DNA of 64,000 nucleotides, taken from NCBI RefSeq assembly GCF_040054535.1, contig NC_090777.1:14099501-14163500 (forward strand). Direction: 5' to 3'. Position 1 is the stretch's first letter, and the number at the start of each line of letters is the position of its first letter. This document shows positions 13,801 to 64,000 of the stretch, one piece after another. The notes under the pieces were generated by a model. It was not told the origin of the DNA. It worked only from the letters and a program-made list of their open reading frames with translations, and ran no database searches. The stretch comes from Antennarius striatus (taxonomy: Eukaryota > Chordata > Actinopteri > Lophiiformes > Antennariidae). The position numbers and the translations under genes were made by a program.

Positions 13801-13951
13801 CAACACCAATCTGAGTGTGAACAGCAACATTACCGTACGGGTTAGGGGGAAAGCTAGCATCGGCTAGCGAGATGGCTGCCAGTGCTAACAGACGTTACAG
13901 CAGCTTCCCGTTTGTATAACAAACTAGCTAAACTCTTACCTTGTGTGTCAT
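10885..13951 (-). CDS. C1orf174: C1orf174 (UPF0688) orthologue, uncharacterised protein
   Basis: The product has no established function. Four coding exons join in phase 0 throughout: 13951-13940 (MTHK), 11921-11850 (MPGQFNRLKSRKRKASSG...), 11566-11198, 11013-10885. This gives 193 aa, against about 243 in human. Recognition rests on the conserved C-terminal block spanning the last splice junction, DDDSNQILPVEQFFGN followed by LEVVQDFPQR. The human counterpart as I recall it is DDDSNQ..PVSRFFGN. The tail is arginine-rich and then acidic (RERRRRRHYYARED, then SNEEEVDNG). The lysine/arginine-rich N-terminus suggests nuclear location; that is inference. The first coding exon is only 12 nt, and a start at the ATG that opens exon 2 is an alternative. 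Intron 1 contains an L2 fragment and a Tigger-like remnant. Confidence 0.8.
11648..11693 (-). repeat. Retroposon 3' tail with GATA-type microsatellite
   Basis: An ATAGATAGATAGATACTTTA run is followed by ttaatcccggaggaaattgc. In reverse this is the familiar fish retroposon terminus with an aataaagtatc tail and (TATC)n. It lies in C1orf174 intron 2, and only the 3' tail is recognisable. Confidence 0.5.
12050..12545. repeat. Degenerate Tigger/pogo-like non-autonomous element
   Basis: The right end, read in reverse, gives GTACCTTGAGATACGAGTT, close to pogo/Tigger termini. The left side has diverged related sequence (ttccgacatacaagcgaaaatccgag in shorter pieces). Termini are not cleanly matched, so boundaries are approximate. 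Confidence 0.4.
12600..13050 (+). mobile_element. L2-clade LINE 3' fragment with (GGAT)n tail
   Basis: The plus-strand frame encodes the C-terminal end of an L2-type LINE polyprotein (ILTYGHARWVITERTRLWIQ, RSQLRWFGHLVWMPLGRPRR, GRRPQGRPRTRCRDYI) and ends in GGATGGATGGATGGAT at about 13030-13045. It is 5'-truncated and lies in C1orf174 intron 1, antisense to the gene. The open frame is not a host gene: the same peptide is spread widely through fish genomes, as I recall the family. Confidence 0.85.
13383..13440 (-). repeat. Short L2-like 3' end with (CCAT)n
   Basis: CATCCATCCATCCATCCATC is followed by aatcttctgaagcgctctatccgc, the reverse complement of an L2-type 3' terminus. It is a fragment in the opposite orientation to the L2 copy at 12600-13050. 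Confidence 0.5.
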
Positions 13952-13999
13952 TTGCCGGTGAAACGCTGTAGTTTTCACGAGGTATAAAATTTTGGTTTT

Positions 14000-14690
14000 T
14001 AGCTTGCTCGACAGTAGCTTTCAAGCTAATCAGCTTTGGCTACCCAGCGACAAATGGCTGACTGGAATTTAAGGCTAAAGTGTGACGTCATCGCCCGCGT
14101 GTATTTCCTGTTGCTTAGGTTCATTCAGGGGTCAAACAGGGTCATCCGACAATTCCATCCGCGCAGCACCAACGTTTTACCTCACATGATGATTATTTTA
14201 CACATGTTTAAAACGGGACAAACGGCGGTATTCATCGGTGTGAGAGTCCCATGATTTTGTCAGGAAAAAAATATTTGTTCTAAATGGACGTTGTCTTTCT
14301 CAAAACGTCACTGCTTATTCGACCGAGCTCAACATGTGGACTTTATCCCACATTACATGTCAGTCTACGACCAACTGCGCTTTTTTGAGAAGAATGCTCA
14401 AAGAATGCTCTTATTTTGATTTAGAAAGGATTTACTTTAATATGGTCATGTAAAGGGCTTCAGGATAAAAAAAAAAAGTATATAAAATGTCCACAAGAGG
14501 ACGCTGGTGGTTCTCGTATCCTCTTGAGGTGCAGCGTTGTCTCCTTCAGCGATCTGGTTTCTTTGTTCAGCTGCTTGTTTGTTCACAAGATATTTTGAGA
14601 AACTGTCAAGAGATTTTTATGCCATTTCAAGTAGCTTCAGATATTAGACCAAAAAGTATTAACTTAGATATAACTTTTTTCTTGGTAACA
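14000..14690. other. Intergenic region 5' of C1orf174
   Basis: This segment follows the presumed promoter and first exon of C1orf174 (minus strand, start codon at 13951). GC content is higher near 13800-14120, as expected around a promoter. I recognise no coding exon or repeat family. Confidence 0.35.
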
Positions 14691-15480
14691 GGAATACCTG
14701 TACGACCCAGGGGAATGGGCGGAAGCTATATAAGCACGATGGTAGCAACGATGTCGCTCTTTCTCTACCGTCGGCAGCAGACGTCACATGCTATGGGTTA
14801 GTGCGGCGGTGGACACACGCCTGAGCCACACCTCAGTGTGATCAAGTCCCCGGATGAAGCCAGAATTATCCACAAACGCGATGACTGTCACTGTTCTTTC
14901 CTTATTATTTTAGAGTTACTGGCCTTTGTTTTATTTCCCTATTTATTGTTCAATTTTTATTTTATCTGACACATTACGAGGGCAGAGGTATCATCACCTG
15001 CACCAACAGGTACAACTATTTAAGTGGAAGAATCAAGGGAGGGTGCATGGCTCCATTTATCTAGTGACCCTTCTGTTCATCTTTTTGAGTCATTGCCTTA
15101 CCTATTCTATATTTTATGGTTTGGAGTGCCTTGCCTGTTAATTGGCATCACAACGTGCATTGTGTTGTGTCCGCAGTGACTCCCAGTATTTTATTGTGTG
15201 TATTGGGCACTAGATTGTGAAGCCTTTGGGTACTTTCGCACGAACTACCACTGATTATAAGCCTTTGTGTGGGGCCAGTACCTGTCGGATGTTTTATCCT
15301 GTGTGGCTCTAGGCTTGTCTCATTTTCCTGCCCTGTAATTTTAAGTGTCAGACTTTTAATTGTTTTGACTCATGTTTTAACTCTGTAACCTGTTGTAATA
15401 AATTATAAATTCCGTTTTTCACTGCCAGCCTCTTGTTCCGTTTGTTCTGGACACTGACCTGTGTATCCAGTGGGTAGATT
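14691..15480 (+). other. TATA-to-polyA segment, possible solo LTR or small transcription unit
   Basis: AGCTATATAAGCACG near 14722-14736 is a good TATA box, preceded by a GC-rich stretch (gaatgggcgg). AATAAA occurs about 670 bases downstream, near 15400. No long open frame lies between them. The arrangement resembles a solo LTR, but I could not fix TG...CA ends or a target duplication. A non-coding transcript is the alternative. Confidence 0.3.
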
Positions 15481-16690
15481 GAATTTAGTATTTATAGTCT
15501 TAACGACCCCTAATTTAATATTACATCTTTAACATTGAAAAAGGAGCATGGGCCATTTTTTGTTTGGTTTTTACTTATTTCACTTTTTTCCCCCAGATTT
15601 ATTAACATATTTCGTTAATATATCCAACCTATTGCTTATTTATTATATTTATAATTATTGTAATCACTTGTAAATAAATCCATGCTGTATATAACAATAT
15701 CACAGTTTTACTGCTGATACGTCACATATCCGCAGCACATTCCCGGTATACTTATTATTGCACTTCACTCCATTTGTACCTCTGGTTAGATATGAAAATA
15801 TATTTTGTTGCCTTAGTAACTGGACTACCGTATCTTTATTGGCAATAAAATTGCATCTAATCTAATATAATCCAATTATGCACAATTTATATCAAAGATG
15901 AAAATGTATGGTCATAAAGAGGGGTAGAGACCACTGCCACCAATATGTATATGGGAAATGTGAGAGGATACATCTAGATGAATAATAATTTTGGATCCAC
16001 CATTTTATGATTTTTTTATTTTTTTTTGTTAAATTACAGACAGTAGCACATGTTTACAAGTCCTGGGAATAGATTTCCAGGGACAATGAATTAGGTGGCA
16101 TGAGGCAGATCAAGTTTAACTGTCACATAGCATCAGCATGGTGTGTACTTTGCCCTGGGTAGAAGGATGTAACAAGTGATTGTACAAAATTCAACGCACA
16201 TATTGTGTACCCATTTTATTATTCAGAGGTTTGTATATGTACAGAAATTGCTGAAGTGTGTCGAACAATGTCAAAAATGTAACTTTGGGTTTAATTAATT
16301 TCTTTCTGTATACTTAAGATCCATATAAAACAGGAATACCATGTCCCTTTCTTGAAAAGGTGTCAAACTTTTTTTTTGTCTTGTACTGATCTCCAATAGA
16401 TAGATAGATAGATAGATAGAACATATATATTTTAAAATATTTTCTTTAAAAGCTTTAAATATTTCTAAACATGTTATAAACATCATATTTAGCATCAAAA
16501 ACTATCCAGCTAAATAGTTCTTTGTCTCCTTTAAAAAAAAACAGTGTCTTGTGTTTGCGTTTTATATGAGTAGATAGACTTTTGCTTCATGGAGTTAGAC
16601 TTCTGTTGGCTAATACACTATATACAGCCATATAATGTGCTACATTTGAATTCAATCTCTATAATACATGTTTTTGTTGATTTTTATCAT
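15481..16690. other. AT-rich intergenic DNA with a retroposon tail and (TAGA)n
   Basis: Near 15770-15865 the sequence ggcaataaaattgcatct followed by aatctaat resembles a fish retroposon 3' tail. A short (TAGA)n array lies at 16397-16421. Nothing else is recognised. Confidence 0.4.
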
Positions 16691-17172
16691 TTCCAATCAA
16701 ACAGATCGTGTTCCCGTACAGGACCGACTCCAGGGGCCACAGACCAGCGTGTAATTTATCTTGATGAGGATTGTGTCACGTGACGGACACCTGGCACGTG
16801 TGAGAAAGGAGCGCTGCTCTCAGATCAGTGTGGACCATTGGGGGAGGAGATACCAGAGGGGGGAGAGGGTACTCCTTCAGTTGGTTTCTAGATAGCTTAG
16901 AAACAGAGCAGGGCAGAAGAAGGTAAGGAAGTCAGTCAGTGCCCTGCATCATTTCCCCGAATCTACGGGCGACGCCACTGAGCACCGTTATGGGCCAAAG
17001 GAGTACTGCGGGTCCATCAGTATCACCGCTATCACACAGACGAGGAGACAACCGTGGGTGTCTAAATCAACAGAACGGTGGAGGTGGACTCAACTCCTAC
17101 GTACGGCTTTGAAAAAGTTATGGTGGAAAAAGGTGCTCCGTCTCAGGGTCTCTGGGTGCCGCAGTGACAGTC
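16691..17172 (+). promoter_or_regulatory. Probable b3gnt7-like promoter and 5' UTR
   Basis: The sequence directly upstream of the coding exon has a higher GC content than the AT-rich DNA before it. It includes a candidate non-coding exon ending in GAAG|GTAAGG near 16922 and a candidate acceptor eight bases before the ATG. No TATA box was identified. Transcription start is unknown. Confidence 0.4.
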
Positions 17173-18399
17173 ATGGATCACTTTTTCCGGAGGAAGCGGA
17201 TCGGACTGCTGAAACCTTTGCTGAGTTTGTCTCTGGTCTTCGCCTCTTTTCTCATGATCCACAAGCTGAAACTGACAGATAGGAGCGGGGATGGAGTAAA
17301 GCACACCGACTGGTGCGAATTTGGGTGTTTCCAATTTAAAAAGGGACTCGCGAAAAATAGTTTTGGGAAGACAGACTCGCTTCCCCTTACCAACGATTTG
17401 GATGCGCATCGGACATCTAATGCAACTCCACTCGCCTGGGACTCACAGACTATTAATTGTAGCGAGGATGCATCGGTGAAGACTCAGGACTGGTTCCGGC
17501 GTTTGGACCAGAGATTTCACCAGTTTGTTCTGCACAGACACTGCAGGTACTTCCCTATGCTCATAAACCACCCGGAGAAATGCGCGGATGGAGAAGTGCA
17601 CCTCCTCATGGTGGTCAAGTCTGTTATCGAGGAGCACGACCGGCGTGAGGCTGTGCGCAAAACCTGGGGCAAGGAGCTCATGGTGGATGGAAAGAAAATC
17701 AAAACTTTATTTCTACTGGGAAGCCCAGCACCTGGTAAAGACACAAAAAACCTCCAGAAACTAATTGATTACGAGGATCAGATCTATGGGGACATCCTAC
17801 AGTGGGACTTCATGGACACATTCTTCAACCTAACACTGAAAGAGGTCAACTTTCTAAAATGGTTTGATATCTACTGCTCTGGTGTGCAGTTCATATTCAA
17901 AGGTGATGATGATGTGTTTGTGAACACGCACAACTTGTTGGAGCTCATTGCATTCAAGGTGGAGGAGCATAAAGAAGCCAATTTGTTTATAGGGGACACC
18001 ATTTCTAAGGCCATTCCCATTCGAAATAGGCAGAGCAAATACTACATCCCCAGGGAATTGTATGATAAGCCATATCCCCCATATGTCGGTGGTGGGGGCT
18101 TTCTGATGTCCTCCCAGTTGGCCAGGAGGCTTTTTGTGGTCTCTGAAGACTTGGAGTTGTACCCCATTGATGATGTTTTTTTGGGAATGTGCCTTCAGAA
18201 GCTTCAGTTGGCCCCAGAGACTCACCCGGGCTTCAAGACATTTGGGATCACCAAGCGCAAGGTGAGCCCCATGAACAGCGAGCCATGTTTTTTTAAAGGC
18301 CTCATTGTGGTGCACAAACTGGGCGCACAAGAGCTGCTCAGGATGTGGAATGTTGTGCACAACCAGGACCTGATTTGTGCTAGAAGGACCCCCATATGA
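17173..18399 (+). CDS. b3gnt7l: B3GNT7-like beta-1,3-N-acetylglucosaminyltransferase (GT31), type II Golgi protein
   Basis: The enzyme family transfers GlcNAc from UDP-GlcNAc onto terminal galactose in beta-1,3 linkage in the Golgi lumen. B3GNT7 acts on keratan-sulfate-type and poly-LacNAc chains. The whole 408-aa coding region is in one exon, as is usual for B3GNTs. The basic cytoplasmic start MDHFFRRKR is followed by one membrane anchor at about residues 12-31. A stem with NAT and NCS sequons comes next. The catalytic domain shows HRHCRYFPMLINHPEKC, VVKSVIEEHDRREAVRKTWG, FKGDDDVFVN (DDD at 245-247, the metal-binding DxD equivalent), YVGGGGFLMS and YPIDDVFLGMCL (around 333). All are characteristic of GT31, and the pattern is closest to B3GNT7. 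The ATG at 17173 is preceded by a possible splice acceptor (gggtgccgcag), so a non-coding upstream exon is likely. A donor-like AAGGTAAGG is at about 16920. AATAAA lies just after the stop, at 18408-18413. Confidence 0.93.
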   Translation: MDHFFRRKRIGLLKPLLSLSLVFASFLMIHKLKLTDRSGDGVKHTDWCEFGCFQFKKGLAKNSFGKTDSLPLTNDLDAHRTSNATPLAWDSQTINCSEDASVKTQDWFRRLDQRFHQFVLHRHCRYFPMLINHPEKCADGEVHLLMVVKSVIEEHDRREAVRKTWGKELMVDGKKIKTLFLLGSPAPGKDTKNLQKLIDYEDQIYGDILQWDFMDTFFNLTLKEVNFLKWFDIYCSGVQFIFKGDDDVFVNTHNLLELIAFKVEEHKEANLFIGDTISKAIPIRNRQSKYYIPRELYDKPYPPYVGGGGFLMSSQLARRLFVVSEDLELYPIDDVFLGMCLQKLQLAPETHPGFKTFGITKRKVSPMNSEPCFFKGLIVVHKLGAQELLRMWNVVHNQDLICARRTPI

Positions 18400-18413
18400 A
18401 CATGACAAATAAA

Positions 18414-20993
18414 TTCTCTGAATGTGAAATGTTTGGAACAAGCCAACTCTTTTTGTTTATTATACTTTATCTTTACTGAATCCGAGTTCTGTACTGGAGG
18501 GAGAGCAGCTTTATCACCCACCCAAAGACTATGACAAAAAATGTCCTTAACATTTTTATTCAGTCAGCATAAATCTTAAAACGGATTTGGAGTATTTCTT
18601 TACATCACATTAACTAGTCACACTTGTTTGACATGCCCTAGTACCACTCCGATTTCTACTAAGTAGAGTCACTGTATGTTCAGGAATCTATTTACAGGGT
18701 TGCACAGTTTAATCAAGGTTAATGCAAAGTCTTCAAAAACATGTTTGAAGAAAGTACTAGGTGGACTTGTCACCCACAATTTATAGATTACAGCTGCATT
18801 TAACGTTCACTAATTTTCTAAGGTACTGACAGCAGATATGATTAGAATTTAATGTTGTGATTTATCTGTTGTTCTATTTAAGTTTCATTCTTGCAAAACT
18901 TGCAGAAGCAAAAACCAAAGGGATGTAATGATTGTTCTGTAGAGTTCTGTATGATAGTGTAAATAAACCTGGAGTTCACTGTCATCTTTGTAAATACTAA
19001 CCGAATGCTGAAACACATGATTCCCATGGGTGTGTGAACACCTGGAGAACAGCACATCACTTGAAACAATTTGGAAGAAGAAGAAAAATTTATCTTAATA
19101 TAGCTTTATTTAAACGAATACAGACACCTTTACAGAAAAATAGCAATCTAATGCCAGAACAATGATACAGGAAATATTGATCGCTATGCTCAAAACATTA
19201 AAATATCCACTGTTATAGTAGTACTTAATACAGTAACATATAAAGGCTGCGGAGGTGTCCTCCATTCTCCGTAACGCGAATTGGTTCTTACGTCGTGTAG
19301 AGTGACATCATGGACAGTCAAACAGATCAGTGTGTTCGGAGCTGTGCAGACTGAGACACATCTGTCCAAATGCGATTTGGAACTACTTCAAAAATGTTTC
19401 AATTTGTCTTGCAAATACAGTGCGTCCTCGCACATTAACGCTCACAACTTCACCTCAACGTGGATTTTTGGTATGCAGTCACATACCGTACACGCATTCT
19501 ATTGGCTGACGGCATCTGCAAGTGTGCTCGTTCCGTGAGTCTCGGATTTACGTGTGACACAAAATTGCTTTCAACAGTGGATAAGAGTGTGGGAAAAGGT
19601 AATACAGATAGAAGGTGGTTTAATATCAGTATGGGGAGGGTTCATAATCGTTTAAATTACTGTAAATAATAAGATAAATAGACCATAGCTCTATCGTGGA
19701 ATTTGTTGATCGCGTCGTCCTAGAACGCATTAACCATGTTTAACGAGGGTTCACTGTATTGGATTTTAGGTGGTGTGTGATTGTTCAGACTACAAAAGAG
19801 CCATCCATTTTCAATCTTGAATGGGCTGAAAGTCAGATTTTGGCTTCCAGTCCGAAAGCAGCATAAATTCAATGTGAGCCTTAAAAAATAAATATGTTGA
19901 AATATCAGCTGTAGAATTGCTGTTTATCAATTCAGCCACTATGATTCAGTTAATCAGGCATAGTGATAGAATTTCTCTTATCCATATAAGAGTTTTTAAA
20001 ATATAATCTTTTTCAAGGATGTCTCTTTCCTGCCTTAATTGATGCAGATACGTAATTAACACTGATATGGTGCGATGCAATGAGCTAATTCATATTGTTC
20101 ACAATAGAGATAGCTTCTTACTGTCTTTTGCTCTCAAACTTTGAGCCTCAGGGCTTTTTCTACAGGTATTATACGACTTTTACTGTACACAAAACATTCA
20201 TCTCCATGTTTTTGGAGGGGAATTCATCATAATTATATGAAGCTAAAGGGTGTAGTCGCTATGCTTAGGGCATAAAAATGCTCAATATTGTTAGTTGGGA
20301 TTAGGCAGGGTAAAAAAGTACATAATGTACAGAAATGTCTGGGATAAACCATCAGCTCTTTGGTCAAATGCAACTTCTATAATAAAATTGTAGGCATTTG
20401 AAACACAATACGTTTTAAGACAGATGTATCATCTACTGTAGTGCTGCCATGTTAATAGATTCTGCAACTTGTACCTTAACCTTGTCCTACTTGTCAACAA
20501 AGAGGTGAGTATAAGAATGGGCCATTTTCACCATCCCCTTGAAGGATATTGATCCATCACATATTTTGCTGGTACAACACCAGTGATCCAAGGGTCTTTT
20601 CTCCACCACATTCATTTTGTGCAAACATAGATTCTGTACAAGGATTCACTCATTTCAGCTTCATTTACTAATGAGTTTTTCGTCTATGTTTTGGCTATGC
20701 CAACCATTTTTTTAAATCATTGCCATCCTTAAATACTGTACAGCTCCCCACTGCAGAGGTTCAAAATAGAAGTCTTTTGAAAAATAACCACTATCTCTTA
20801 TGACTTTCTCTTGCTGACTAAACTACTATTAGAATTAAATATGACGAGTCTCATAAACACTGTTTATTCAATTTCTAAAAGTGCTGATATGCAGGAACAT
20901 GAGAACAATAAATATGGTCAAGGATTTGGTTACTACAGCGATGCATTGCCTTCAGGTGCTTTTTCTGCTTCGCCTGAGCATGATGAATCGTGT
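18414..20993. other. Intergenic tail-to-tail spacer, b3gnt7-like and cep104
   Basis: This is about 2.6 kb of AT-rich DNA between the b3gnt7-like polyadenylation signal and the cep104 stop codon. A minus-strand AATAAA at 20863-20868 is a plausible cep104 polyadenylation signal 126 bases past the stop. The only element recognised is the MITE listed separately at 19418-19756. Confidence 0.45.
19418..19756. mobile_element. 339-bp MITE, Tigger/pogo-like
   Basis: The termini are CAGTGCGTCCTCG on the left and, read in reverse from the right, CAGTGAACCCTCG. Both are bounded by TA dinucleotides, the Tc1/mariner-superfamily target duplication. There is no coding capacity. Termini of the CAGTGnnnCCTCG type are characteristic of pogo/Tigger-derived MITEs. 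Confidence 0.75.
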
Positions 20994-54731
<33,738 letters not shown>

Positions 54732-55787
54732 CCCTCTGATCAACAATGACAAAACAAAAACAACAAAATTGTGACATATTTAAAAAAACAGAAAAATTAA
54801 TTTAATAAGTATTCTAAGGATGACTGACAATCGATTTATGCATTTATTTATGCTTATGTAACATTTTACAGGCCTGAACAGCCTACGGCAGTCTGCAACT
54901 TAAAACTGGCAAAATACTTTGATGCCTAGTACTTCCAACATTAAATTAACTACCAGCATCTTTATCAAGTACTGTACATACCACTAGTTAAAACAAACCA
55001 AATGCATCATCTTTATGTGGAAAAAATCTCTTTTTGATTGTGACTCATTTATGCTCATTATTTTATTAAGGAAGCATTCTTCGGGTGTTTTCATCCAACA
55101 TATGGGCCTCTGGATTCTTTTTCAAAAATGTATAGATATATTCAAAATATATGTCTATAAATGTAATAAATAAAACAGGTTGTATCAGATATTGTGTCAG
55201 TCTTTTGGGTGTGCCCATGTAAATGTCTTATATCTAGAGACAATATTGTATAATCATTGATGCTGAAAAGCTGTTTAATGTCACTACGTTACGTGGAAAC
55301 ATTTGTTATCTTTCATATGATAAATATAGCTACAAAAGAAATGAATGACTCATATTTGTCAACTTGTACAGTAGTTGTCAGCAATGTAACTGAAAGCAAA
55401 ACAGCGGCTTTAATTACTGATGCAAGACGCTAAAAACGTGTCGAGGGTTGACAAATCACGTAAGACCAACATTAAATGTGGGTTTGCTATATTAGGTAAC
55501 GCGTATGATTATCGTTGGGGGGGGAAACACACCCTGGACAGACGCGCAGACCTTGGGGAGGACACCAGTCTTACTCTCTTACTCGCACATATTGGCAGGA
55601 GAAATGAGCTCACCGTAAACCGCTCTATCAACCAGCGCAGCTAGTCGTCAAGCTTTCTGTATTCTAAAGAAATGTTGACCGCTTGAGTTTGTCAAAAAGC
55701 TTTACGACTGCCATTTATTATGACAAACAGCTTGCGGGTATGTATCCTGACTAAAAAGACATCGCGTATATTCCAAAGCTAGCTTAC
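54732..55787. other. cep104 first intron (5' UTR intron)
   Basis: Sequence between the start-codon exon and the presumed non-coding exon 1. AT-rich, with no element recognised. Confidence 0.35.
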
Positions 55788-55875
55788 CACAAACATTACA
55801 GTACTGTTGACAGCTTGTAGCACCGCCCCATCTCCATAACCACTGACAACAAAAAGCACGGACATGCGCATTAGA
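55788..55875 (-). promoter_or_regulatory. Probable non-coding exon 1 and promoter of cep104
   Basis: On the minus strand a GC-box-like GGAGATGGGGCGGTGC is followed, about 30 bases on, by TTTGTG|GTAAGC, a good splice donor at 55787-55782. The ATG-bearing exon starts with an acceptor-like context upstream of 54731, so a 5' UTR intron is likely. The transcription start is a guess. Confidence 0.4.
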
Positions 55876-56349
55876 AGGACTGCCATCCGTCACAAGGGAT
55901 TGTGGTAAATGAAGTTTATGCTAATTAAAGTCCATCAGTTATCAATTTATGAAAAAAAGGTTTATTGTCTGTTGATGTGTGTTTCATTCTGTCCTGTTTG
56001 TTCTAACACTAAACTATACAAAATGGATGGTTAAAGCAATATCCATGCTTACTTCTAATCTTTATTGAACAGCCGGGTTACATCACCTGCGCTCCACTGC
56101 ATCTCTGTCCTCAGCAGTGTTACATTCAAATGCAACACTGCTGATTGTAGTTCCCACACAGGAACTGCAATCATATTGTAACAATGTCTGCATTTGACAA
56201 AAGACCACTGTCAAATTGCCATCACTAGAATATACATGTTTTGCATACTTCATTTTTATTCACAGGCTTTCTGCAAAATGCCACAAACTGTCCTACTGGA
56301 GCAAATGAAGCCTCAAGAAGCTGTGCGTTGGAGTGAACCAATTGGTTGA
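55876..56349. other. Spacer between cep104 and the Jockey-like LINE
   Basis: No gene or repeat family recognised. It contains a short imperfect hairpin with 11-bp arms at 56111-56144. Confidence 0.35.
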
Positions 56350-56351
56350 AG

Positions 56352-57345
56352 TTTAGTTTAGTTTATTTGTTTAGCACATGTTCGGTACAAGTACAAAAAC
56401 TGTGCAAGGTGGGAACGAAGCCTTATTAGGCTTGTACAGAGTTCCACACCTGGCTGTATCAAATTCAAGACATGTAGGCTAAACAATCAACTGAAGAAAA
56501 CAACAAAGAATTGCGTATTAATTCCAAAAAGAAGGCAGCAAAGACAAATCACGCACAATCAGTACAAAAAATGGATTAACAAATCTGTCAGAAGAACAAA
56601 TGCAAAGATCAGGAAGACAGAAGGTATTTTTTCAGACAATTTTTGAAAACAGAGAAAGAGGATATTGATCGCAGTGTTGGGCTTAATTCACTCCAGAGCT
56701 TAGGACCTCTAAAAGTGATGTTGAAATGGTGTTTTGAAGTTCTGGTATATGGTAAAAGTAAACTGTTGTTGCTGTGTCTAGTTTGTTATGTATGGACATG
56801 TGTAGTGGGGGTGAATACATTCTGTAGGGTGACTGGAAGTTCTTGATTCCTATATATAAATTTGAGTGTGAATAAGCATGTTTGATAAATATTTATTTTG
56901 TCAATGGATAGTACTTGGTATTTGTTGAATAGGGGTGCCGAGGGTGCATATCTGTTAGAGTGGGAAATCAATCTAAGGTATTTTTTTTTGTGTGACACAT
57001 AGTTTTCTTAAGTATGTAGGATATGTAGCTGCCCAGACGATTTTGCAGTAATTGATGAATGGAAACAAAAAACTGTAATATAAAGTTAAGTGAGCTGTGG
57101 AGTGAATTAAGGGACAGACCTTCCTCAATATGCCGAGCACTTTTGCAGACCTTCTTGAGACAAGGTCAGTATGATCAGACCATTTGAGACTGCTATCTAT
57201 AATAACTCCTAAAAATTTAGTACGGTGAACTAATTCTATTTCAGCATTATTAAAAATTATTTTGGCTAAATCTATGGGATAATGTTTGTTTGTATTACAG
57301 AAGATCATGAAATTAATTTTTTTCACATTGAGGGTGAGTTTGTTC
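56352..57345 (-). mobile_element. Jockey/Rex1-like LINE 3' fragment
   Basis: On the minus strand, NKLTLNVKKINFMIFCNTNK, VHRTKFLGVIIDSSLKWSDH and LTLYYSFLFPFINYCKIVWA, followed by RLISHSNRYAPSAPLFNKYQ, encode the C-terminal RT region of a Jockey/Rex1-type element. It is 5'-truncated and ends in an (AAACT)n-type tail near 56352-56365. It separates the cep104 and lrrc47 promoters. The clade name is from memory of similar peptides. Confidence 0.8.
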
Positions 57346-57599
57346 AAATAAAATAATAAAAATAATAATACTGGGGGGAGTTTGGTGCATGTCATGGCCA
57401 CATCGTTGATATCGGTAAAATATCGTTGAAAGGGTTCAAAGTTTAATGAAGCTTCATCTGCCCATCACTAAATTTAAGAAAGCCATTTTTAACACATGTG
57501 GTTGTGTTGTATTTCATCCAACACATTAAAACAAAGATTGTATCAATAAGAATCCAAGATGCATTTTATATTGTGTTTCCACGATTTTTGGGAGCAGAG

Positions 57600-57996
57600 G
57601 TGGCCTCAATTGAAAGGAAAGCAGACGTAGTCTCCAAAGTAAAGGTTTCGCATTTTTAACGTCGTTACCATTCATTTACAGCGCTGTGGTGACTCGAGCA
57701 ATATCGGAAATAGTCCAAATCCAATACAGTATCCGTGATACTCCATGAATCATCAAGATAAGCGTTGTGCTCGGTGAACGTGCTCACAATTCGTTGTGTG
57801 TCAAATAGTTTAAATTAGTGGCTATCGTTTCAGATTGTGCAAACCATGTTTCTTTTATTATGGTGACGACAAACGCGCGTTTATCATTCACAAAGCGCCT
57901 GTCAAAACATTAGTTTATTGTGAAATGCACAGCGGATGTCGTGAACTTCAAGCCGTCGGCTACCTTCACAAATTACTGCATCTCGTGTCTGCCAGC
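57600..57996 (+). promoter_or_regulatory. lrrc47 promoter and 5' UTR region
   Basis: Sequence immediately upstream of the lrrc47 start, with more CpG dinucleotides (ggtgacgacaaacgcgcg; gtcgtgaacttcaagccgtc) than the AT-rich DNA before it. No TATA box was identified. Confidence 0.35.

Positions 57997-64000
<6,004 letters not shown>

Noticed and set aside
17164..17172. Upstream GTG as the b3gnt7-like start
   Set aside because: The first ATG, at 17173, gives the family-type short basic tail and membrane anchor. The upstream codons may even be cut off by a splice acceptor.
56111..56144. Hairpin considered as a microRNA precursor
   Set aside because: Arms are only 11 bp with a 12-nt loop, too short for a pre-miRNA, and no known miRNA seed was recognised.
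57835..57996. N-terminal extension of lrrc47 from an upstream non-ATG codon
   Set aside because: The family begins near MDDMGKWPE, and the extension has no resemblance to LRRC47.

Overview
This is a eukaryotic window, almost certainly from a ray-finned (teleost) fish. The genes have GT-AG introns and vertebrate orthologues. The repeats are typical of fish: RTE-, L1-, L2- and Jockey/Rex-like LINEs, Tc1 and Tigger DNA transposons, tRNA-derived SINEs and long CA arrays. The species cannot be named from the sequence. I found no operon, CRISPR array, phage, viral genome or prokaryotic feature, and no undescribed system. The novelty lies in repeat architecture and in details of gene structure.

There are five protein-coding genes. 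(1) dffb, the caspase-activated DNase, is on + from 1841 to 9488 with seven exons, all joined in frame (346 aa). (2) A C1orf174 (UPF0688) orthologue is on - from 13951 to 10885 with four exons (193 aa) and lies tail to tail with dffb. (3) A B3GNT7-like beta-1,3-N-acetylglucosaminyltransferase is on + at 17173-18399 with its whole coding region in one exon (408 aa). (4) cep104, a ciliary-tip and centriole protein, is on - from 54731 to 20994 with 20 coding exons that join without a frame break (905 aa). (5) lrrc47 is on + from 57997, with six exons visible before the window ends. It is head to head with cep104.

From memory of the human 1p36.32 locus (LRRC47-CEP104-DFFB-C1orf174), this is the same neighbourhood in rearranged order with a B3GNT7-like gene inside it. 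The genes are linked by ancestry rather than by a shared pathway: apoptotic DNA cleavage, an uncharacterised nuclear-type protein, Golgi glycosylation, cilium assembly and a PheRS-beta-like LRR protein.

Most of the remaining DNA is intron filled with mobile elements. dffb intron 3 holds an L1 that has lost its RT catalytic block. cep104 holds two opposite-strand RTE-type LINE copies. One of them sits with a perfect 15-bp target duplication inside an older Tc1-like fossil, and itself carries a 1.1-kb DNA transposon. Next to it is a Tigger element with intact TIRs that contains a SINE and a deleted Tc1 element. A repeat rich in nuclear-receptor half sites occurs as an inverted pair. Both inverted pairs flank groups of three cep104 exons whose lengths are multiples of three.

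Small curiosities include a perfect 17-bp hairpin upstream of dffb, a second perfect 17-bp hairpin inside a retroposon that looks like a template-switch mutation, an apparently missing coiled-coil exon in cep104, and a retained EB1-binding SxIP motif at the cep104 C-terminus.
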